A DNA stretch of 64,000 bases from Linanthus parryae. Lineage: Eukaryota > Streptophyta > Magnoliopsida > Ericales > Polemoniaceae. Location: the NCBI GenBank assembly GCA_023055425.1, contig JALGPY010000001.1, forward strand, positions 73,464,994 to 73,528,993, given 5' to 3'. Of this stretch, positions 1 through 11,313 are shown one piece after another. Each line of letters opens with the position of its first letter. Positions within the stretch are counted from its first letter, which is position 1. The notes beneath the pieces are model-generated. The model was not told where the DNA came from and searched no databases. It saw only the letters and a list, made by a program, of their open reading frames with translations. A program made the position numbers and the translations under genes.

Positions 1-576
1 AGAGTTGAACTAGATTTGGGAATTAATTAATTGGATTAATTTATTAGAATGATCACTTTCCAAAACCTTGCAAACTTAGTAGGGACTAATTTGCAAGGAA
101 GGGACTAAATTGAATTCTAGTAGGACTAGAATAAGTCCGTTAGGTAGTTGGCAAGGAGTTGTTGGACTATATAAAGGACCTTCCTCCTTCCCAAAAATTA
201 TGCTCATAATTTATCATAACTAGAGTTGGAGAGAACAAAAGGAGAGAGCAACAAGCAAGGAAGGAGCCGCCGCCCGTCCCCGTCGGCCCCAAGGAGGCCG
301 AACCTCCTTGTTTTGGTCTCGTTTGGCGTAATTCTTCTTCCTCTTCCTCTTTCCGGGCTAGCACCAAGGAGTTGGAGATCTAGAAATCAACTCTAGGCGT
401 GGATCAACTATAGAGAACGTGACACAATTCGCGTTTCAAGTCATCAAAGGAGAACCCTAAGGTGTGGTATTGATTTCTTCCTTTACCATCGTTATGTCTC
501 TTGACTTGTGATCCTTGGAGGGTTTTGCATGGTTAATTATTGTTTCCGTTGCGCATCCATGAATCAAAACCCTACA
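1..576 (+). repeat. Partial 5' LTR of Copia-A1
   Basis: Last ~576 bp of the LTR, ending in CCTACA directly before the primer site. It aligns with 7040-7641 of the 3' LTR; the 3' copy is ~26 bp longer, mainly because of a C-rich insertion near 7300-7330. The ORF-like stretches inside it are not coding. Confidence 0.93.
168..176 (+). promoter_or_regulatory. Putative TATA box of Copia-A1 LTR promoter
   Basis: TATATAAAG lies inside the LTR and is repeated at 7207-7215 in the 3' LTR. The reverse complement occurs at matching places in Copia-A2 (15278-15286, 44281-44289) and Copia-B (21377-21385, 28313-28321). Conservation across all copies supports a core promoter; the transcription start is not visible. 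Confidence 0.6.
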
Positions 577-577
577 G

Positions 578-590
578 TGGTATCAGAGCC
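578..590 (+). other. Primer binding site, initiator Met-tRNA type
   Basis: TGGTATCAGAGCC one base after the LTR end CCTACA. This is the standard plant copia minus-strand primer site, complementary to the 3' end of initiator Met-tRNA. It fixes the LTR/internal boundary. Confidence 0.93.
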
Positions 591-2255
591 ACAGGTCGTA
601 GAGCATAAACGTGGTTTATGTGTTACGTTTTAGTTGTTTTACACCTTAAATTGATTGTTTATCGCATAAAACAAGACAAATCAAGCATGGGATGCAATTT
701 GTCAAAATATATCATAACAAGATCTAATTTTTTCATTGGATGCATGAATTAGTGAGTTTGAGAAATTTTAGGATCTTAGATCTAGGGTTTGGGCATCCTG
801 GGGAAGAAGGAGTTCTTCCAAAACAAGGAAACAACCAAACTTGGGCACCAAGCAAGGGAGTTTTTTTGGAAACAACTCCCTATAGAGGTTCGGCCCCCCT
901 AAGGGGATCGCCTCTCTTGCTTTCCGCCCAAGTCTTGGCCGCCCAGGGGCCGGGCGGCCCTAGCCCGCGACCTAGCCGCGTGGGCTAGTGGCCGGCCCGG
1001 CCCTAGGGCCTTGCGGTTCACCTTTTTGGGCCCGGGCAATTAGATTGTTGGGCCCATGGACCGTTTTAACCCTAGAAATCCTAAAATCAATTAAAATTGA
1101 CCAAGCGCGTTAAAATTGGATTTTAACTGTTTATGTGCGAATCGCATGGTGATTGGATATGGACTTAGGATGTGGTTTGATGTGGATGTTTATTTTGTGG
1201 TTTGGTTTTACGGCCTGCGAGCTGATCAATTAATTATAATAATTAATTAGGGTTTTATGGCCTGCGTGCCATTTTTTTTCTCAACTTGTGAGATTTATTT
1301 TATTTAGTATAGAAGTTAGCTAGTGCTAGATAAAGTAGATTGTTAGCCAAGATTGAAGAAAAGAAGCCCAAAGCCAAAAGGAGCCACAGAGAATGGAGCA
1401 TGGAGCATTCCACAAGACTATGAGGGATGGACCAAAAGATCAAGACGCATGGAGATGTGTTTGCTTTTAGGGTTCATAGATAATTCTATTGGCTTGGAAT
1501 TATCTTAGTCTAGAAAAGGCCATATCCACATCACGTTTAATTTTTGTTTTGTGGTTGTTTACTTTATTATCTTATTATTGTGTGGTTGGTGTATGGATGA
1601 TGCATGCAATTAGGATAATAAGATAATTAGACAAACCGGATCTATTATTTGGAGTTGTGCCCAAACTCAAATAGATAGATTAGTTGATTTTGATCAACAA
1701 AACAATTAAAAATTGAATTTAAAATCCCTCAAAATTCAAATATTGTGTTCTTGCCTTCTCGTTATTTAAACACTCATTATCATCATTATTTATCAAGTTC
1801 GTGCGTGCCAAAGCATGACGACTTGGTTCATAATGATGGAATGCGATGGCACAAGCTAGTAATGTGCAATTGTTTAAATAAGAGGTTGAACACAACTAGG
1901 ATATTAATATGATTAAGAAACCTAGAGGCAATCAATTGGGATTATCCATATGGATGGATAAATAAGGAGTTATTTGCCCAATTGAACCAAGAGTTGCATA
2001 AGGGATGCAATTGGAATTGTTCCTACCTAAAGTAGTCAAATTATGGGTGACTTGCCAAAGCAAGCTCATAAGGAGATGAAACATGGATCTTGGCCCACTA
2101 GAAAATATAATGATATTTTCCGCATTAATATCTCGAGGGTTATTAATCCGTAGAAAAATAGTGGGAGCTGTATTTAATAAACTAGCCATTATTAAATATA
2201 GTCAAAAAAATCACAAATACTAAAACTTGCGTATTTTCCTTTTGTAGAATTCCAA
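591..2255 (+). other. Untranslated leader of Copia-A1
   Basis: About 1.7 kb between the primer site and the gag ATG. I see no supportable gene; the 82-codon frame at 740-988 is not kept in sister copies. Equivalent leaders occur reversed in Copia-B (26197-27866) and Copia-A2 (42180-43839), including GC-rich blocks near 900-1030. It probably carries packaging and dimerisation signals, but none can be pinpointed. Confidence 0.8.
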
Positions 2256-3281
2256 ATGGCAAACAACTCATCGAGTTCACAACATTCCCTACGATCTGTC
2301 CTTGAGAAGGACAAGCTCTCCAGAACCAACTTTCTTGATTGGTACAGAAACTTGAGAATTCTTCTCAAGCAAGAGAAGAAACTGTACGCAATAGAGGAGC
2401 ATGTTCTAGAAGGTCCAGAGAACCAAACACCTGCTGCCCTAAAGGCGTATCAAAAGCGTGTTGATGACGCTAATGATGCGGCCTGCCTTATGCTATGCAC
2501 CATGACTTCTGAGCTTCACAAGCAACACGAAAACATGAATGCTGTCGATATGATCGAGCATCTGAAGCAGCTCTTCCAAGAGCAGGCAAGGGTAGAGAGG
2601 TATGAGGTCTCTAAGGCACTGTTCAAGTGTCATCTGGAAGAAGGGAACCCGGTGGGACCCCATGTACTCCGTATGATCGGGTACTTGGAGAATCTCGCCC
2701 GACTAGGGTTCCCGGTCGGCCAAGAGTTGGCAACCGATCTCGTGTTGCAATCGTTGCCTGAGAGTTATGGACAGTTCATCATGAACTATAACATGAACGA
2801 GATCGTGAAACCACTGCCAGATTTACTCAATATGTTGAGGACAGCTGAACAGAGCATCAACAAGGGTAAGGGCAAGGCCATTATGATGGTGCAGAAAGGA
2901 AAGGGAAAAAGGTTTGCCTCATCCTCCAAGGGCAAAGGCAAGTCAGTTGCCAAGTCCAAGGAAACTGCCCTTAAGCCTGTTGGTGGCATTGCCAAAGGTG
3001 TGACTAAAGGTGAATGTCACTACTGCAGTCAACCTGGACACTGGAGGAGGAACTGCCCAAAATATCTGGAGGACAAGAGGCTTGGAATAGTGATTCCACT
3101 ACCACCAGGTATTTTTGTTGCAGATGTCAATTTAACTGTCTCTACATCATGGGTATTAGATACTGGATGTGGATCTCACATTTTTCGAAATGTGCAGGAT
3201 CTAAAGAGAAGTAGAAGATTGGCTAAAGGAGAGGTAGATCTGCGCGTTGGGAATGGAGCAAAAGTTGCTGCGTGGACATAG
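2256..3281 (+). CDS. Copia-A1 Gag with start of protease (open, 341 codons)
   Basis: Gag forms the virus-like particle that packages element RNA. The first ATG matches the Gag start of the sister copies. Residues ~15-200 are the copia Gag core. A basic Lys/Gly-rich stretch follows, then a CCHC zinc knuckle at residues ~254-267 (C-X2-C-X4-H-X4-C). The protease active-site motif DTG is at about residue 302. The frame stops at 3279-3281 because one T is missing near 3271-3276 compared with Copia-B, cutting the polyprotein between protease and integrase. Copia-A2 has the same deletion. Gag alone could in principle still be made. Confidence 0.85.
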   Translation: MANNSSSSQHSLRSVLEKDKLSRTNFLDWYRNLRILLKQEKKLYAIEEHVLEGPENQTPAALKAYQKRVDDANDAACLMLCTMTSELHKQHENMNAVDMIEHLKQLFQEQARVERYEVSKALFKCHLEEGNPVGPHVLRMIGYLENLARLGFPVGQELATDLVLQSLPESYGQFIMNYNMNEIVKPLPDLLNMLRTAEQSINKGKGKAIMMVQKGKGKRFASSSKGKGKSVAKSKETALKPVGGIAKGVTKGECHYCSQPGHWRRNCPKYLEDKRLGIVIPLPPGIFVADVNLTVSTSWVLDTGCGSHIFRNVQDLKRSRRLAKGEVDLRVGNGAKVAAWT

Positions 3282-6199
3282 GTGTGTGCGAGCTATCTCT
3301 GCCTTCAGGATTAGTTTTATAATTAAATAATTGCTAATTTGTGCCTGCTATGAGCAGAAACATTATTTCTATTTCTTTTTTGGAAAAGGATGGTTTTATT
3401 ATTTCAATAAAGAACAATTGTTGTTCCTTTTATTTGAATAATATTCACTATTTTAGTGCGCAATTATTTAATGGACTGTATGTCCTTGATCTAAGCAATC
3501 CTGTCTACAACATTAATACCAAGCGGATTAAAACAAATGATTTAAATCCTGCTTATTTATGGCACTGTCGTTTAGGCCACATAAACGAGAAACGTGTATC
3601 TAGACTCCATAAAGATGGATTACTAGACTCATTTGATTTTGAATCATATGAGACATGTGAGGCTTGTTTATTGGGAAAAATGAAAAAGTTTTCAGTAAGA
3701 AAGGTGAGAGGACTAGTGAGCAATTGGCGCTCATACATATTGATGTGTGTGGGCCATTTGCCACGCCTGCCAGGGGTGGTTATGTCTAATTCATTACATT
3801 TACTGATGATTACAGTAGATATGGATTTGTGTACCTTATGAGGGCAAATCCGAATCCTTTGAAGTGTTCAAAGAATTCAAGAATGAAGTAGAGAAACAAC
3901 TTGGCAAAAGTATCAAGGCTCTACGATCGGATCGTGGAGGAGAATAATTGAGCCAAGAGTTTGACGACTATCTTAGAGAGTGTGGGATCGTATCCCAACT
4001 CACTCCACCCGGAACGCCACAATGGAATGGCGTGTCTGAGAGGATGAATCGAACCCTATTAGATATGGTTCGATCTATGATGTGTCAAATCGATCTTCCA
4101 TTATCGTTTTGGGGCCACTCTCTATTAAGTGCAGCTTTCACCATTAACCGTGTTCCATCTAAATCAGTCATGAAGACACCATATGAGATGTGGAGTGGGA
4201 GGCGTCCCACACTGTCGTTCATGAGGATTTGGGGCTGCGATGTCTATGTAAAACGTTTACAATCAGACAAGCTAGGGCCGAAATCGGATAAGTGTAAATT
4301 TATGGGGTACCCTAAGGAAACTAAGGGCTACTACTTCTACAATCCAACCGAGAACAAAGTGTTTGTTGCGCGGACCGGCGTGTTTCTAGGAAGAGAATTT
4401 GTCTCTAAAGAAGCAAGTGGGAGGAATGTAGAGCTTGAAGAGGTTCAAGAACCTCAAATCACTGAACCGATTATGGAACATGAACAGGAACCACAAGCGG
4501 TTGTGGAGCAACCTGTTCAGGTAACACAAGAGCTTCGTAGATCTAGTAGAGTGCGCAAGGAACTCGAGAGGTATGGACTTCTCGTGACCGATTCCGGTGA
4601 CACAATGCTCATAGATGATGAGCCTACTACCTATGAAGAGGCCATGAAAGGCCCAGACTCTCAGAAGTGGCTAGAAGCCATGACATCCGAGATGGAATCC
4701 ATGTATACCAACAAAGTATGGACTTTGGTGGAACCACTCGAAGGGGCGCGGCCCATAGGGTGCAAGTGGGTCTTCAAGAAGAAGATCGACATGGATGGTA
4801 ATGTGATTACCTATAAGGGCCGATTGGTGGCTAAAGGATTCAGACAGATTCATGGTATTGAATATGATGAAACCTTTTCACCAGTCGCTATGACCAAATC
4901 CATCCGAATCCTACTTGCGATTGCAGCATACCATGACTATGATATTTGGCAGATGGATGTCAAAACAGCATTCCTTTATGGGAATCTCCTCGAGGACGTG
5001 TATATGATACAGCCGGAGGGTTTTGAGGATCCAAAGCAAGCCAACAAAGTCTTTAAGCTGCAACGATCCATTTATGGATTGAAGAAGGCTTCTAGGAGTT
5101 GGAATCGACGTTTTGATGAAGTAGTCAAAGAGTTTGGCTTCATCAGGAACGAAGATGAGTCTTGTGTCTACAAGAAGGTTAGTGGGAGCTCTGTAGCTTT
5201 TATGGTCTTGTATGTGGATGGCATACTACTCATTGGAAACGACGTTCCCATGCTACAATCTGTTAAAGATTGGCTAGGGAAGTGTTTCTCAATGAAAGAC
5301 TTAGGGGAAGCAGCCTATATACTCCGTATAAAGATCTATAGAGATAGTTCTAAGAGACTGCTAGGCCTAAGCCAAAGTACATATATTGACAACGTGTTGA
5401 AACGGTTCAACATGCAAGATTCCAAGAAGGGATTCTTGCCCATGTCACATGGAATCACTCTTTCGAAGAGTGGTTGTCCTTCCAATGAGATTGAGAGGGA
5501 ACGCATGAGTAGAATTCCCTATGCCTCGGCCATAGGATCTATCATGTACGCCATGTTTTGAACTAGACCAGATGTGTCATATGCCTTGAGTATGACAAGC
5601 AGATACCAATCCAATCCAGGTGAGAGTCACTGGATTGCAGTCAAGAACATCCTAAAGTACTTGAGAAGAACTAAGGATGCTTTCTTGATATTTGGCGGTG
5701 AGGAAGAGTTGCGTGTAAGGGGTTACACTGATGCAAGCTTCAAAACCGACAGAGATGAATTTAGATCACAGTTGGGATATGTGTTTTGCCTGAATGGAGC
5801 AGCGGTGAGCTGGAAGATTTCAAAGCAAGAGACAGTGGCTGATTCTACAACAGAGGCTGAGTAAATTGCTGCAAATGGCGCAGCAAAGGAAGCTGTTTGC
5901 ATAAGAAAGTTTTTTCTGAACTTGGTGTGGTTACTAGCATTGCGGATCCAGTAGAGTTGTACTGTGACAACACTGGGGCGATCGCACAATCGAAGGAACC
6001 CAGTTCGCACCAGAAATCCAAGCACGTGCTCAGGAAGTTTCATCTTATTCGAGATATTATCGATAGAGGAGACGTTCGGATATGCAAGATTCCTACAAAT
6101 GAGAATCTGTCAGACCCGCTTACAAAGCCGCTCACGCAGTGGAAGCATGAAGGGCACACTAGGAGTATGGGCATACGAGATGCGCCAGATTGGCTCTAG
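3282..6199 (+). pseudogene. Copia-A1 pol remnant: integrase, RT, RNase H
   Basis: Compared with the intact pol of Copia-B, the integrase zinc domain (HCRLGH, then C-X2-C) is near 3561-3670 and a frameshift follows near 3680-3690. A TAA replaces a Tyr codon at about 3944-3946 in the integrase core. The longest open stretch, 3948-5561, holds the end of the integrase core and the RT. In the RT the YVDD box reads YVDG, because codon 5220-5222 is GGC where Copia-B has GAC; this removes a catalytic Asp. Further breaks are TGA at 5559-5561, TAA at 5862-5864 and a 1-nt loss near 5910. The C-terminal PDWL and stop at ~6199 align with Copia-B. Clearly dead. Confidence 0.9.
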
Positions 6200-6202
6200 T
6201 GC

Positions 6203-6213
6203 AAGTGGGAGAC
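6203..6213 (+). other. Polypurine tract of Copia-A1
   Basis: AAGTGGGAGAC directly before the 3' LTR start TGTTGGAATAG. It is the plus-strand priming site, found reversed next to the 3' LTRs of Copia-A2 (16280-16292) and Copia-B (22376-22388). Confidence 0.85.
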
Positions 6214-7641
6214 TGTTGGAATAGATGCCCTAGAGGCAATCTAGTTTAGTATGAATTTATCTGTGGCTAGAAAATCATTTATTATTTATTGGATATTTAA
6301 TATAATGAAGTCCTTAGATTTACAATTGTGTTGTTTATCTTAAATATCCCTAGTCCAGTATAATGATTAATGGGACAATCATCTATAGACTAGTATGTGG
6401 TTGGATTGATATGGAGATATCATGATCCAACACATAGGTGTACATTAAGGGTAATGACGCACTGGATTGACCCATCTCCGAGAAGGCTACATGCACGTTA
6501 TGTTGAGTCACAAGCGCTTCTCGCGGTGCAATGGTATTGTCATCCTTAGACTTGAAGTCACTAGATATTCTAGTTGTGGATTATTGTGATTTTGGTAGCG
6601 TTAAAAGCTACACCGTAACTGGGTAGTTATAAAGGCATGTACTGTATACAATAAGAAGATAGCTTAGAGATCGTAGTGGACGTAGATAGAATTTTTCCCT
6701 CCCACATAACGGGAGCAAATATCCTAGGCCACTCGAGGGATAGTGCTTATAGAATGTCTGGCCAGACTCAAATAAATCAATATGGGATATTGATGTTATT
6801 TGCACGAATAAGGATATTCCCATGGATCGAGAAACTATGGATTAGATATACGAGTGTGACTTGTATGTCTCATGCTCAATCCGGATATAGAGACAAAGGG
6901 ATGAGACAATTACTTGTACAAAGGTTGTCAAGATGACTATTCTATTAGTTGGCTAGAATGGATGTTTTGCTAGAAACCGCTCCATATTAGCAAATAGTTG
7001 CCACCAACTAGATAGAACCTATGGGGTCACACTCTATATAGAGTTGAACTAGATTTGGGAATTAATTAATTGGATTAATTAATTAGAAGGATCACTTTGC
7101 AAAACCTTGCAAACTTAGTAGGGACTAATTTGCAAGGAAGGGACTAAATTGAATTCTAGTAGGACTAGAATAAGTCCTTTAGGTAGTTGGCAAGGAGTTG
7201 TTGGACTATATAAAGGACCTTCCTTCCTTCCCATAACTTATGCTCATAATTGATCATAACTAGAGTGGGAGAGAACAATAGGAGAGAGCAACAAGCAAGT
7301 ATGAAGCCCCCCCCACCCCCCGCTCCCTTTGTCGCCGCCCGTCCCCGTCGGCCCCAAGGATGCCGAACCTCCTTGGTTTGGTCTCGTTTTGCGTGATTCT
7401 TCTTCCTCTTCCTATTTCCGGGCTAGCACCAAGGAGTGGGAAATCTAGAAATCAACTCTAGGCGTGGATCAACTATAGATAATGTGACACAATTCGCGTT
7501 TGAAGTCATCAAAGGAGAACCCTAAGGTGTGTTATTGATTTCTTCCTTTACCATCGTTATGTCTCTTGACTTGTGATCCTTGGAGGGTTTTTCATGGTTA
7601 ATTATTGTTTCCGTTGCGCATCCATGAACCAAAACCCTACA
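6214..7641 (+). repeat. 3' LTR of Copia-A1 (1428 bp)
   Basis: Starts TGTTGGAATAG after the polypurine tract and ends CCTACA, matching the 5' LTR end at 576. Length agrees with the other copies in the window (1424-1431 bp). A C-rich insertion lies near 7300-7330. Its end sequence is closer to Copia-A2 than to Copia-B. The target duplication cannot be checked. Confidence 0.93.
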
Positions 7642-7850
7642 CCTTCCACACCAAAAGCATAGCAAAGGGACACGCTCATACTTATAGTCGAGCCACAAAT
7701 TTTCACCTTAAACCATAATATAACCCCCCCCCCCCCCCCCGTTTTAGGGGTTTATCGATATCAAGTCTAACCCTTGCCCTCATATAATTTCCTCCCTGGG
7801 CCGTTAAAACTTTCGGATTTATTTGGAGCAACAAACATGAAGGACAATAA
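7642..7850. other. Unassigned 209 bp between two elements
   Basis: Sequence between the end of Copia-A1 and the start of the Sirevirus LTR. It has a run of about 17 C residues near 7724-7740 and no usable ORF. It may be old flanking DNA or part of an unrecognised repeat. Confidence 0.6.
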
Positions 7851-9039
7851 TGTAGGAATAACTACAGGATCAATACTCTTGAAGGGGGGATTGAATAGAG
7901 TAAGGCAACTTTTGCAACTTTAGCAAAAAGAATGGTTTCAAACATGTTTGTGAAGTGCAGCAAGTATTTCAAGGCTTTGAAATGAGTTTCAAGTTCTTTG
8001 AATCAAAACAAAAAGTAAAGAGAAATAAGATAGTTTTCAAGGCCTTGAAATGAGTTTCATGCCCTTAAATAGAAACCTGTTTTGAGCAGTGTATGAGCTA
8101 AGTAAAAAAGAAGTAAAGTAAAGGCAAGAGTCCACTTGGACATACGTCTCTACCTCAAGGACTTAATCCCTGCAGGATTTTCAACTCAATTCTTATTAAT
8201 CAAAAGCTAAGCCCTAGATCTCAAGCACAGAGTGATGCCTTACTCTGTTACAGCTTGTGGTTCTCACTAACCTATCTAATACCTGCTCTAGCTAACTTAT
8301 TAACTAAGGATTCTCTATTTTTCACCTTGAAAAATCCACGATAATAAGAACTAGAAGTATTATCTAAATGATATACAAATGATGATCAGAAGAGAAGAAC
8401 ACTGAGAACTAAGTCTTCAGTGAGAATGCAGTGTTCTTCAGAAGATTGGATTGAGTGATGTAGATCTGCTTCTAGGTTGCTTGTCAATCCTCTATAGGGT
8501 TTGAATTTCTCTTTCTATTGTGCTCTGTTGTGTCTTTGGAATTCTTCATCAATTCCCTCTTTTAATCAGTCTGTTTGAATTGAAGATCTTCAAGATCTTC
8601 TCAACAAACTTTCTTAAAAATGAGCTTCAAATCTTTGACTCTTCTAACAGCTCTTCCAACGGCTAGTTGCTCAGTATCTTCAAAGATACTGTCTTTGATC
8701 TTGTTTAGGAGTAAGTTCGGAAGGTCTTGATCAGATTTAACCAACAAAGCATCAATCAACAGCTCAGTTTCCTTTTCTGCAACATTCAGTTTAGGAACTA
8801 ATTCCTTCAAAATAGTCAACTGTATATGCCAGCAAGAACTTAGTCAAACAGATAGATTAGTCACATTTTAGAGTAGCAAAATGATTTGTATTTCATCATC
8901 AAGTAACATATAATCAATCATAGGACATCATGAGTTGGAATGAAATCAAAATCTCCCCCTTAGTTCATGTTGTATTCTGTAGTGCTTGTTTCAAACCCTT
9001 GAAAGCAGTTTCAAGGCCTTGAAACAGGCTGAACTTACA
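7851..9039 (-). repeat. 3' LTR of Sire-1 (right boundary tentative)
   Basis: On the plus strand it begins TGTAGGAATAAC and contains the G-run CTTGAAGGGGGGATTG near 7885, which reversed resembles the C-rich LTR end of Sireviruses. I place the other end at CTTACA (9039), next to a G-rich tract on the minus strand, giving 1189 bp. A second candidate end is near 8948, before the run at ~8951-8958. No second LTR is present to decide. Confidence 0.55.
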
Positions 9040-9133
9040 ATCTCCCCGTTGATGAAAGACAAAACAAAAATCTTTTTAGGGACTGATTTTCTGCAAAAAA
9101 AATATTCATTAGAGCATAGTAGAAATCCATGAT

Positions 9134-9369
9134 AGTAAACTGTAACACAAGATATCCAAGCAATCAAACTTATTAGCAACAAAACAGTAGCAATGTCTAG
9201 AAAACCCTATTGATCTAAACTAGATCTCTAAGCCAGATAAAAAATACTAAAAGTAAACTGTAACACAAGATATCCAAGCAATCCAACTTATTAGCAACAA
9301 AACAGTAGTAATGTCTAGCAAAGCCTACTGATCTAAACCAGATCTCTAAGCTAGATAAAAAAATACTGA
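9134..9369. repeat. Tandem duplication, 118-bp period
   Basis: 9134-9251 is repeated at 9252-9369 with few differences; both units begin AGTAAACTGTAACACAAG. It lies between the LTR and the envelope-like pseudogene and encodes nothing visible. Confidence 0.85.
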
Positions 9370-9396
9370 AATAAAACAAATAAACACCCTAAATTT

Positions 9397-9407
9397 CTCC
9401 CCCTTTG
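9397..9407 (-). other. Polypurine-like tract in Sire-1 3' region
   Basis: CTCCCCCTTTG on the plus strand, i.e. CAAAGGGGGAG in element sense. Similar runs occur near 8951-8958, 9041-9047 and 11708-11717. Multiple polypurine tracts are typical of Sireviruses; which one was used is not clear. Confidence 0.55.
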
Positions 9408-9547
9408 CGAATTTCATCAAAAAGTATTGAGAAAATGTTGGATCAAAATTTGGAAAACTAAGGAAAAAAGTTTTGAAAAGACAGAATTTTTAAAGACTTT
9501 GAAAAGAAAATCAAGGCCTTGAAAACGATAGAACGAAGAGGAAATAA

Positions 9548-11212
9548 TTAAGGGGTTGGGTCTCCATCTCCCTTTGACTCAGCATCTTCTTCATCATCCT
9601 CATCATCTTGTTGTTCTTCCTAAGCCGCCTTAGCAGCAACACCTGAATGCACATCATCTTCAAAAATTTCTGTCAGTATCTCTGGAATGTTGTTTTTCTT
9701 CTTTTTCTTCTTAGCATCTTTGAGAAACATCCCTGAGTCTGGACTGTCCGCATCTGCTTTCTCTTGATCTTTATCTCCCTGTTCTTGAACTACCTTTTTC
9801 CCTTTTTCCACCACCCATGTATTCTCATCCTGAGTTGTATGCTCACTAAACAAATCTCTGGTTGAACCTTCCGCATCCTTCTTTGATTCTTGGGCAGCCT
9901 GAGACACTTCTTCTTCCACATGAAGTAAATTGATACTCTTAAAGATGCTTTCAACCATATACTTTACTCGCTTGAAGGAGGGGTGAAGGCCTTGGGTTTA
10001 AGAAACTTCTTGGATTGCAAATCCTTCTCAGACAGATCATAGTATAACTTCCAAATCCCATCACTGGTTTTCACAACACCAATTCTCTCAAATATTGTAT
10101 CATCAAGCATGCAAAACCAGTGGTAATGGTTTCTTCTCTGTCACTAGTGAGTTCAAGGTGTAGAAAGATAGCAGAAAGCAAATTAGCATACGGCAAAGGG
10201 TGCTTTCTTTCTTTTGTCTGGGATTAGAGCATGTGTTCCATCACAATTGTTGGAAGATCAATCTCATATCCATGCATGATCAAGTACATCAAATATAACA
10301 CCATGTCAGTGATCAACTCTTTTCAATTCTCCCTAGGCACTACACACCTCATCAGGATGTTAAACAAAACTTTTGCTTCAATAGTTAGCATAGAGTGTGT
10401 TAAATGTTTAGAGGAGTTAGAGACATTAGGTAGAAAGAATTATTCCCTAGCCAGTTTCAAAGCTTCAACCTTTTTGGGATAGTTTTCAGTATTATATCTC
10501 TTGGGAAAGCCTAGAACATTGTCAAACTCTGAGTGATCTAACTCCATTATGATCCCAGCAACTTTATATTGAATCACCAAGTTAACAATTGTTTTGAGTT
10601 AACTCATGTTCAGATAGAAAGCCTAGGAAGCCTAGGATAGGCCACTTGAGGAGGGTTTAAGATTTTCCAAAGAGCGCTTTTCTTAACTCACTCCAGATTC
10701 GTGGTTTTCAACATGTTAACACTAACCATGCTACAATATGCTATTGGTCTAGAAGCAAACTCATCTAACCATTTTCCTCTAGCAGTTTGAGAAATAAACC
10801 ACTTGGTTGAAATAATAGATTTCTTACCAGGGGACTGAGGCTTTTCTGAATAGATCTGAATTTCTTTTCCAGTGCTTTTCTCTTGTTCATCCTCTGCAGC
10901 TTTTCCTTTTCCCATGTCAGCAATTGTAGGCTTCTTCTTCTTCAACTTCTTTGAACTAGCCACTAGTTCCTTAGGCTGTTTCTCAAAAGCAGACGTGTCT
11001 TCCTTCTTCTTCTTCTTGCTAGAAGCTGGTGTCAGATCTTTCTTGATTTTCTTCTTTGGAGGAGAAGGAGCCTTTTCTACAGTTGGAGTTCTGGAACTAG
11101 AATCACAAATGATGTTTTGAACCACATCTTCTGCAGTCTTCCTCTTCTTTTCTGAAACCACCTTTGAACCTCCATCCATCTTCATTCTTTGGGATTCTCT
11201 TCTTGAGCTCAT
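9548..11212 (-). pseudogene. Sirevirus envelope-like ORF, degenerate
   Basis: Starts at an ATG at 11212 and can be followed to a stop at 9548-9550 through several stops and frameshifts. The N-terminal ~120 residues are very Lys/Ser/Pro-rich with KKKK runs. A conserved region follows (KWFISQTARGKWLDEF near 10750-10800; HGYEIDLPTIVMEHM near 10240-10290) that resembles the 'putative plant transposon protein' domain of plant envelope-like ORFs. The C-terminus (9958-9548) is acidic with another Lys run. The only long open parts are 11212-10688 and 9958-9620. Its function in Sireviruses is unproven. Family assignment is from remembered patterns, so moderate. Confidence 0.65.
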
Positions 11213-11252
11213 TAGGGTTCAAGGGTGAAGAAGAGATAGGCAGGAGTGATAC

Positions 11253-11258
<6 letters not shown>

Positions 11259-11310
<52 letters not shown>
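11259..11310. repeat. (GA)n microsatellite
   Basis: About 26 uninterrupted GA units just upstream (in element sense) of the envelope-like ATG. A short (GT)n lies near 11409-11420. Confidence 0.95.

Positions 11311-11313
<3 letters not shown>

Larger units (their letters stand above)
1..7641 (+). mobile_element. Copia-A1: Ty1/copia LTR retrotransposon, 5' end outside window
   Basis: Sense-strand Ty1/copia element in the order LTR, primer site, long leader, gag, protease, integrase, RT, RNase H, polypurine tract, LTR. Position 1 matches position 7040 in the 3' LTR, so the window opens inside the 5' LTR and the 5' target duplication cannot be seen. Gag is open but pol has several stops and frameshifts, so the copy cannot encode a full polyprotein. 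The gag and RT sequence resembles the TNT1/Tork/TAR/Angela group; the sublineage is an inference. The same family recurs as Copia-A2 and, in a distinct subfamily, as Copia-B. Confidence 0.95.

Noticed and set aside
740..988. 82-codon frame in the Copia-A1 leader
   Set aside because: Not kept in the other two copies; lies in a GC-rich non-coding leader.
7303..7740. C-runs as a biological signal
   Set aside because: Single-copy homopolymers at an element border; may be sequencing artefacts and have no support from sister copies.
8601..8819. 72-codon minus-strand frame near the left end of Sire-1
   Set aside because: It falls inside the Sirevirus LTR; no domain recognised and no sister copy supports coding.
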